A DNA stretch of 64,000 nucleotides from an uncultured Eubacteriales bacterium (lineage in GTDB: Bacteria; Bacillota; Clostridia; Christensenellales; Aristaeellaceae): contig CADBEB010000002.1 of NCBI GenBank assembly GCA_902793605.1, forward strand, positions 124,001-188,000, written 5' to 3'. Positions 59,388-64,000 of the stretch are shown here, in pieces (within the stretch, counting starts at the first letter, position 1; the number at the start of each line of letters is the position of its first letter). The notes under the pieces were generated by a model. That model saw nothing but the letters and a program-made list of their open reading frames with translations. It had not been told where the DNA came from and ran no database searches. A program made the translations under genes and the position numbers.

Positions 59388-61088
59388 ATGAACAGCCAGA
59401 CCACTATGAGCGGCATGCCGGACCTGTATGCCGGGGACCGGAAACGCCAGGTCCTGATTGTTGAGGATGAGTTCGTCAACCGGGAGTTGCTCAACGCCTA
59501 CCTGGAGAATGACTACGAGCTCCTCTTCGCGGAGACCGGCGCCGAAGCGCTGGAGACCATCCACGCCCGCAGTGAGACACTGAGCCTGGTGCTGCTTGAC
59601 CTGATCCTGCCGGACATCAACGGGCTGGATATCCTCCGCAGGATCAAGCAGGACGCGGACCTCACCCGCATCCCGATCATCGTGCTGACCTCGGACACCG
59701 AATCCGAGGTGGAAAGCCTGAACACCGGCGCCAGCGACTTTATCTCCAAGCCCTATCCCCGCCATGAGGTCATCATGGCGCGCATCCGCCGGTCCATCGA
59801 GCTTTCTGAGAACCGGGACCTGATCCGCTGGACGGAGCGGGACCATCTGACAGGGCTGTTCAACCGGGATTATTTCTACCGCTACGCGGAGCAGTACGAC
59901 CTCTTCCACGCCGAGGAACCCACCGACGCCCTGGTGCTGGATATCAGCCATTTCCATATGATCAACGAGCGCTTCGGCAAGGCCTACGGGGACGAGATAC
60001 TCCGGAGAATCGGCGCGGAGCTGCTGCGGATGGCCCGCCTGTACGGCGGCATCGTCTGCCGGCGGGAGGCGGACACCTTCCAGGTCTACTGCCCCCACCG
60101 GACCGATTATGAAGCCCTTGTCCGGCAGATTGCCGACACGGTCAACGCGGACATGCTCGGGCATATCCGGCTTCGCGTCGGCGTATATGCCGAGGTGGAC
60201 AAGCGGCTGGAGATGGAGCGGCGCTTTGACCACGCGAAGGATGCTGCGAACTCCATCCGGAACAGCTACTCCGCGTCGGTCGCTGTCTACGACGACCGGC
60301 TGCACGAGCAGGAGGTCTTCGCGGAGCGCCTGCTGGACGATTTCCACAGCGCCCTGGAGCAGAAGCAGTTCATCGTTTTCTTCCAGCCGAAGTTCGATGT
60401 CCGGCCCGACACGCCGGTCCTGTGCGGGGCGGAGGCACTGGTGCGCTGGAAGCACCCGGAGCTGGGCATGGTCAGCCCCGGCGTGTTCGTCCCGCTGTTC
60501 GAGGGCCACGGCCTGATCCGGGACCTGGACAACTATGTCTGGCGCGAGACCGCGGCGCAGATCCGTATCTGGAAGGAACGGTTCGGTCGCTCGGTACCGG
60601 TTTCGGTCAATGTTTCCCGGATCGACATGATGGATCCCGAACTGGCGGATACACTCTGCGGCATCGTCCGGGAGAACGGGATTGACTTCAGCGACCTCCA
60701 CCTGGAGATCACCGAGTCTGCCTATACCGAGGATGCGAAGCAGATCGTGGAGGTCGTCTCCGGCTTGCGGGATAAGGGTTTCCGGATCGAGATGGACGAC
60801 TTCGGATCCGGCTATTCCTCCCTGAACATGCTTTCCGCCCTGCCAATCGACGTACTGAAGCTGGACATGATGTTCATCCGCACCGCGTTCAGCGGGGCCG
60901 GGAATACCCGCATGATCGAGATCATCCTGGATATTTCCCATTCCCTGTCCGTTCCGATGATCGCTGAGGGTGTCGAGACGGAAGAGCAGATGCTGACGCT
61001 GAAAAAGCTCGGCTGTGATATCGTCCAGGGCTACTACTTCGCCAAACCCATGCCCGCCGGCGAATTCGAATCATTCCTGACACGCTGA
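59388..61088 (+). CDS. Response regulator with REC, degenerate GGDEF and EAL domains
   Basis: 566 residues. REC (about 20-137) with phospho-acceptor Asp71 in LLDLILPDINGLD. GGDEF-like domain (about 150-305): the signature is CRREADTF (224-231) instead of RxGGDEF, so no diguanylate cyclase activity is expected; it may bind GTP as a sensor. EAL domain (about 312-566) keeps GAEALVRW (Glu349), SVNVS, EITES, MDDFGSGYSS (Asp470, Asp471), KLD and EGVETEEQ, so it should hydrolyse cyclic-di-GMP. It is the only output protein in the cluster. GAAAGGAG precedes the ATG. Confidence 0.93.
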   Translation: MNSQTTMSGMPDLYAGDRKRQVLIVEDEFVNRELLNAYLENDYELLFAETGAEALETIHARSETLSLVLLDLILPDINGLDILRRIKQDADLTRIPIIVLTSDTESEVESLNTGASDFISKPYPRHEVIMARIRRSIELSENRDLIRWTERDHLTGLFNRDYFYRYAEQYDLFHAEEPTDALVLDISHFHMINERFGKAYGDEILRRIGAELLRMARLYGGIVCRREADTFQVYCPHRTDYEALVRQIADTVNADMLGHIRLRVGVYAEVDKRLEMERRFDHAKDAANSIRNSYSASVAVYDDRLHEQEVFAERLLDDFHSALEQKQFIVFFQPKFDVRPDTPVLCGAEALVRWKHPELGMVSPGVFVPLFEGHGLIRDLDNYVWRETAAQIRIWKERFGRSVPVSVNVSRIDMMDPELADTLCGIVRENGIDFSDLHLEITESAYTEDAKQIVEVVSGLRDKGFRIEMDDFGSGYSSLNMLSALPIDVLKLDMMFIRTAFSGAGNTRMIEIILDISHSLSVPMIAEGVETEEQMLTLKKLGCDIVQGYYFAKPMPAGEFESFLTR

Positions 61089-61112
61089 AATTCCGAAAGG
61101 AGAGATACTGCC

Positions 61113-61454
61113 ATGATCACCCTTGAACAACTCCGCGCCTGGGGCGCAGACGTCGACGAAGCGATGCCCCGCTGTCTCAACAATGAAGCGTTCTATTCCC
61201 GGTTGGTCGGAAAAGCCGTGGAGGAACCGACCTTCGACCGCCTCCGGGAGGCACTGGAGGCCGGCGATCTGGACAAAGCCTTCGAGTATGCCCACGCGCT
61301 CAAGGGCGTGACGGGCAATCTGGCCCTGACGCCGATCGACCGGCCCGTCCGGGAAATCACGGAACTCCTCCGCAGCCGGACCGACATGGACTACGGGCCG
61401 CTGCTCGCGGAGATCCTGTCGCAGCGGGACGCCCTGCGGGAGCTCTGCAAATGA
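61113..61454 (+). CDS. Free-standing HPt phosphotransfer protein
   Basis: 113 residues, a single Hpt four-helix domain. The phospho-accepting residue is His61 in EYAHALKGVTGNL, which matches the H-x-L-K-G-x-x-x-x-x/G pattern; NEAFYSRLVGKAVEE and the C-terminal helix complete the fold. It supplies the third relay step (His to Asp to His to Asp) missing from both hybrid kinases. AAAGGAGAG precedes the ATG. It begins 24 bases after the REC-GGDEF-EAL gene and ends the operon. Confidence 0.93.
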   Translation: MITLEQLRAWGADVDEAMPRCLNNEAFYSRLVGKAVEEPTFDRLREALEAGDLDKAFEYAHALKGVTGNLALTPIDRPVREITELLRSRTDMDYGPLLAEILSQRDALRELCK

Positions 61455-61463
61455 TTTTCCCGT

Positions 61464-61498
61464 AAAAAAGGACCGGCTTCGCACGGAAGCCGGTCCTT
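61464..61498 (-). terminator. Terminator between convergent genes
   Basis: 12-bp stem AGGACCGGCTTC/GAAGCCGGTCCT with GCACG loop. The minus strand then reads TTTTTT, so it chiefly terminates the DUF362 gene. Confidence 0.85.
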
Positions 61499-61510
61499 GC
61501 CGATCCGGAG

Positions 61511-62638
61511 TCAGCAGCGGATCAGTTCATAATCCCGGGTTCCCAGGCCGATCTTTTCGCTGTGAGCGAGGGTCTCCTTCCAGCTGATGTTCGGGTTGCT
61601 GTCCTTGAAGTGGTCGTGATGGTGCTGCCAGCCGGGTTTCGCCAGGTTGTCCGAAAGCTGGCTGTTGGGGAGGGGATCCGCGGCAAGACAGAGATCCGCG
61701 CAGGCCTGGTCCAGCGCTACCGGGTCGAAGGAGGCCAGCATGCCGAGATTCGGAAGGATCGGGGCGTCGTTCTCCCCGTGGCAGTCGCAGTTGGGGGAGA
61801 CGTCCATGATCAGGCTGATATGGAAGCATGGTTTCCCGGCACAGATGGCGGCGGTATATTCCGCCATCTTCCGCCCGAGCATGTCGGCGGCGGTGCCGTT
61901 GGTTGCGTGGATGGCGTCAAAGGCGCAGGCGCCGATGCACCGGCCGCAGCCCTTGCAGAGATCCTGATGGATGACGGCTTTCCCGCTCTCGTAGGAGATG
62001 GCGTCGGAACCGCATTCCCGGGCGCACAGCCTGCAGCAGCGGCAGAGGTCCGGCTCCACGACCGGTTTGCCGTCGTTGTGCTGGTGCATCTTGCCGGCCC
62101 GGCTTCCGCCGCCCATGCCGAGGTTCTTGATGGCGCCGCCGAAGCCGGTCATCTCATGGCCCTTGAAGTGGTTCAGGGAGATGATGACATCCGCGTCGTA
62201 CAGGGCGCGGCCGATATAGGCTTCCCTGCAGTATTCCCCGCCGGGCACCGGGACCACGATGTCGTCCGTGCCCTTCAGACCGTCGGCGATGATCACGTAG
62301 CAGCCGGTGGTGACGCTGTTGAAGCCGTTCACCTCGGCATTGTAGAGGTGATCCACGGCGTTCTTCCGGCTGCCGGGATAGAGAGTGTTGCAGTCGGTCA
62401 GGAAGGGCTTGCCGCCCAGCTCCTTGATGAGATCGGCCACGGCCCTGACATAGTTGGGTCGGAGATAGGCGAAGTTGCCCAACTCGCCGAAGTGCATCTT
62501 GATGGCGGTGAACTTCTCCGTAAAATCGATTTGTCCGATGCCGGCGCGGCGGCAGAGGTTCTGCAGCTTGACGCCCAGGCTGACGTCCAGTTTGGTCCGG
62601 AAGTCGGTAAAGTATACGGACGCTTTCGTGTTCGTCAT
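61511..62638 (-). CDS. DUF362 protein with 2[4Fe-4S] ferredoxin domain
   Basis: 375 residues. DUF362 region (about 25-185: KLQNLCRRAGIG, KMHFGELGNFAYLRPNYVRAVADLI split, GGKPFLTDCNTLYPG, ISLNHFKGHEMTGFGGAIKNLGMG split) followed by a ferredoxin insert (about 197-245) with two clusters: CRCCRLCARECG and CKGCGRCIGACAFDAI. The C-terminal part returns to DUF362 (DVSPNCDCHGEND, FDPVALDQACADLC). Found widely in anaerobes; proposed to act in electron transfer or cofactor work, but without a proven reaction. Its gene is monocistronic with a clear terminator. Confidence 0.92.
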   Translation of the reverse strand: MTNTKASVYFTDFRTKLDVSLGVKLQNLCRRAGIGQIDFTEKFTAIKMHFGELGNFAYLRPNYVRAVADLIKELGGKPFLTDCNTLYPGSRKNAVDHLYNAEVNGFNSVTTGCYVIIADGLKGTDDIVVPVPGGEYCREAYIGRALYDADVIISLNHFKGHEMTGFGGAIKNLGMGGGSRAGKMHQHNDGKPVVEPDLCRCCRLCARECGSDAISYESGKAVIHQDLCKGCGRCIGACAFDAIHATNGTAADMLGRKMAEYTAAICAGKPCFHISLIMDVSPNCDCHGENDAPILPNLGMLASFDPVALDQACADLCLAADPLPNSQLSDNLAKPGWQHHHDHFKDSNPNISWKETLAHSEKIGLGTRDYELIRC

Positions 62639-62724
62639 GGGGTTTCCTCCTTGTCAGGTATTGAACCGATTGGTTTTCTTTGCTGTAACCGCATTGTAGC
62701 GGAAGCAGAGCTCTTTTGTCAATG

Positions 62725-62746
62725 AAAAAAGCCCGCCGGAGCGGGC
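62725..62746 (-). terminator. Terminator of the Lgt-family gene
   Basis: On the minus strand GCCCGC/GCGGGC with TCCG loop and a TTTTTT tail. Confidence 0.8.
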
Positions 62747-62755
62747 CGGAAAGGC

Positions 62756-63874
62756 TTAATCCCGGAGAAACGGCTGTTTCCGGTTCAGGCGGATGGTCAG
62801 GCCGATGCAGAGCAGGTCCACAGCCATGCTGGCGTAGAGGATCGCGAAGCGGATCATGTCCAGCTCGGGGGTGATCTCGATCTCGTTCCAGTCTTTGCTC
62901 GCATAGGCGATCAGCAGGGCTGCTGTAGCGGCGCAGACCAGAACGGCCGGCAGGATTCCATGCTTCTTTTTCTGCGTCAGCATCAGCGCGGCGAACGCGG
63001 CGGCCGCCAGCGGCATGCTGAGATACAGGTACGGCGCGTACTCGAACTTGTCGAAGACGAACTCTGAAGCCATGTCCGCCAGCCCGGCCAGTACCAGGAC
63101 TGCCAGGCTCAGGATGACGGCGGTCTTCCCCGGCCTGTACCGGATGAGCAACACCGCCAGCACGATGATCAGGGTGATCAGGGCGGCCAGCTGGTTGACC
63201 CGCACGAAGATGATGAGGCGCAGGTAGTTGTCCCGGCGCATCTGCTCCAGCAGGATCTGCGTCGTGCCGAGCACGGTGAGGAAGACGGCGGTCCGGTGCC
63301 CGCGGGGCGCTTTCCGCTCCATACGGAGCAGCACGATCAGCAGGATCAGGGCAACCAGCGCCTCCCAGAACCAGACGAGATAGCGCCATTCCTCATAGAA
63401 GTCGTCGTGGTAGGTGCAGATGGACAGGGGGAAGAAATGGGTCCAGTCCATCTCCGCCCAGCGACCGATGCCCTCACCGGTGAACAACTCGCCGATGCGG
63501 GCGAAGACGATCACGGCGCAGGCGCCGGGTGCCAGCGCGTCCAGGGCGTCCAGCCATTTCACCCTGGCGGCTTTCCCGGCGATCAGGGCGCCGAGGGCGC
63601 CGCCCAGCAGTGCGCCGTAGAGCGTGTAACCGCCCTGCCACGGGCGCAGCATCATGAAAAAGATGCCTTCCGCAGCCTCCAGGTCCGGCGGGCAGAAGAG
63701 GCACCAGCAGATATGTCCCAGCAGCAGCGCGCCGAGGATGACCGCGGGCAGCAGCGGCCGGACGGCCTTGTTCCGCCAGACCAGAAGAAGGCCGGCGAGA
63801 ACGCCGGCCAGGATGGTCAGACTGTAGGGGGTCACATACAGCGGCCCCAGGGTGAGTAAAGGTGTCATTTCCAT
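62756..63874 (-). CDS. Prolipoprotein diacylglyceryl transferase family protein
   Basis: 372 residues with about nine membrane helices. The N-terminal half shows Lgt features: LGPLYVTPYSLTILAGVLAGLLL, GGYTLYGALLGGALGALI (about 81-98) and FARIGELFTGEGIGR (about 123-137), which matches the essential RIGNFxNGE signature with Phe/Thr changes. The C-terminal half (about 230-372) is an additional helical region beyond normal Lgt (about 260-290 residues). It may be a true Lgt that adds diacylglycerol to lipobox cysteines or a diverged paralogue. No strong ribosome site; it starts 12 bases after the upstream gene's stop, so it may be translated by coupling. Confidence 0.7.
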   Translation of the reverse strand: MEMTPLLTLGPLYVTPYSLTILAGVLAGLLLVWRNKAVRPLLPAVILGALLLGHICWCLFCPPDLEAAEGIFFMMLRPWQGGYTLYGALLGGALGALIAGKAARVKWLDALDALAPGACAVIVFARIGELFTGEGIGRWAEMDWTHFFPLSICTYHDDFYEEWRYLVWFWEALVALILLIVLLRMERKAPRGHRTAVFLTVLGTTQILLEQMRRDNYLRLIIFVRVNQLAALITLIIVLAVLLIRYRPGKTAVILSLAVLVLAGLADMASEFVFDKFEYAPYLYLSMPLAAAAFAALMLTQKKKHGILPAVLVCAATAALLIAYASKDWNEIEITPELDMIRFAILYASMAVDLLCIGLTIRLNRKQPFLRD

Positions 63875-63886
63875 AAAATCAAAAAC

Positions 63887-64000
63887 TTACGGTTCAGCGG
63901 TAATGAAGTAGATCATATCGGTGATTTCGCGGATGCCGCCCTTGCCAAAGCGGTTCATCTTCACGCCGTTCACCACGAGGCAGGCGGAGTTTCCGCCGTC
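63887..64000 (-). CDS. Partial gene, probable phosphodiester glycosidase C terminus
   Basis: Only the last 37 residues lie in the window; the gene continues to the right. The fragment DGGNSACLVVNG, then NRFGKGG and REITDMIYFI, resembles the C terminus of the phosphodiester glycosidase (NAGPA/DUF2233) family, where an (L)DGG-S motif and an (I/V)xDxIYF end are typical. Family members remove phosphodiester-linked sugars on cell-surface polymers. The gene is followed after 12 bases by the Lgt-family gene on the same strand, suggesting a cell-envelope operon. Confidence 0.6.
   Translation of the reverse strand, partial: DGGNSACLVVNGVKMNRFGKGGIREITDMIYFITAEP

Noticed and set aside
59235..60941. 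Antisense ORF opposite the REC-GGDEF-EAL gene
   Set aside because: Shadow of a well-supported coding gene; no domain.
54199..61454. Diguanylate cyclase activity for the GGDEF-like domain
   Set aside because: The signature is CRREADTF, lacking the two glycines and the catalytic acidic pair in place, so synthesis of cyclic-di-GMP is not expected.

Overview
The window looks like chromosome of an anaerobic, fermentative Clostridia-type Firmicute of gut or rumen origin. The basis is: sigma-A style promoters, strong AAAGGAGG-like ribosome binding sites with frequent GTG/TTG starts, an exact CtsR operator, a LytTR/DUF3021 pair, oxygen-sensitive class III ribonucleotide reductase, diaminopimelate dehydrogenase, an MsmX-dependent type sugar ABC transporter without its own ATPase, and several plant-polysaccharide glycosidases. 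A more exact placement (for example among Christensenellales/Aristaeellaceae-like rumen lineages) is a guess. No rRNA, tRNA, CRISPR array, phage or IS transposase was recognised. Every gene call comes from reading the sequence; no database search was run.

Layout. 1-4.7 kb: a secreted protein under a palindromic operator, an FMN split-barrel protein, three flavodoxin-fold proteins and a LytTR-DUF3021 regulatory pair. 4.8-19.9 kb: mostly minus-strand accessory genes (flavodoxin-type oxidoreductase, many GNAT acetyltransferases, a frameshifted alpha/beta hydrolase, a GH2 glycosidase, an APH(3')-like kinase, a MATE pump, a three-gene operon with an unannotated 53-residue protein, RdgB), interrupted by a plus-strand GNAT/flavin reductase pair and a MerR-TipAS regulator with a textbook 19-bp-spacer promoter. 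20-23 kb: a sugar catabolic operon (xylose-isomerase-like, PfkB kinase, class II aldolase) divergent from an AraC regulator. 23.2-31.3 kb: a GNAT-GH43 fusion, racemase, DUF1349, phosphatase, Nudix, threonine aldolase and a secreted GH3 beta-glucosidase. 31.4-38.2 kb: a complete F-type ATP synthase operon (atpI-B-E-F-H-A-G-D-C). 38.2-42.5 kb: PfkB kinase, 5-formyl-THF cyclo-ligase, and dapA-dapB-ddh for meso-diaminopimelate and lysine. 42.9-47.5 kb: a sugar ABC importer with its AraC regulator. 47.7-53.9 kb: SH3 protein, AEC transporter, NrdD fused to a thioredoxin-fold domain, a TrxB-like reductase and Hsp20. 54.2-61.5 kb: a four-gene phosphorelay (two hybrid kinases, a REC-GGDEF-EAL effector, a free HPt protein). 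The right edge carries a DUF362 ferredoxin-like protein, an Lgt-family membrane protein and the end of a probable phosphodiester glycosidase.

How the genes work together. The glycosidases, sugar importer and sugar operon describe uptake and use of plant-derived sugars. The ATP synthase c subunit carries a glutamate in both helices plus a Thr/Tyr signature, which points to Na+ coupling through a two-carboxylate site. NrdD carries its own CPNC redox domain and is followed by a thioredoxin-reductase-like flavoprotein, suggesting a dedicated electron route for deoxynucleotide synthesis. The phosphorelay cluster contains every relay component and ends in an EAL phosphodiesterase with a degenerate GGDEF, so its likely output is cyclic-di-GMP breakdown.

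Structures outside genes worth attention: paired GTTAGT-N4-ACTAAC operators at the left edge, two families of short dispersed intergenic repeats (one sitting inside the ATP synthase operon), a CtsR box on hsp20, candidate NrdR boxes on nrdD, and a LacI-type palindrome before the sugar importer.
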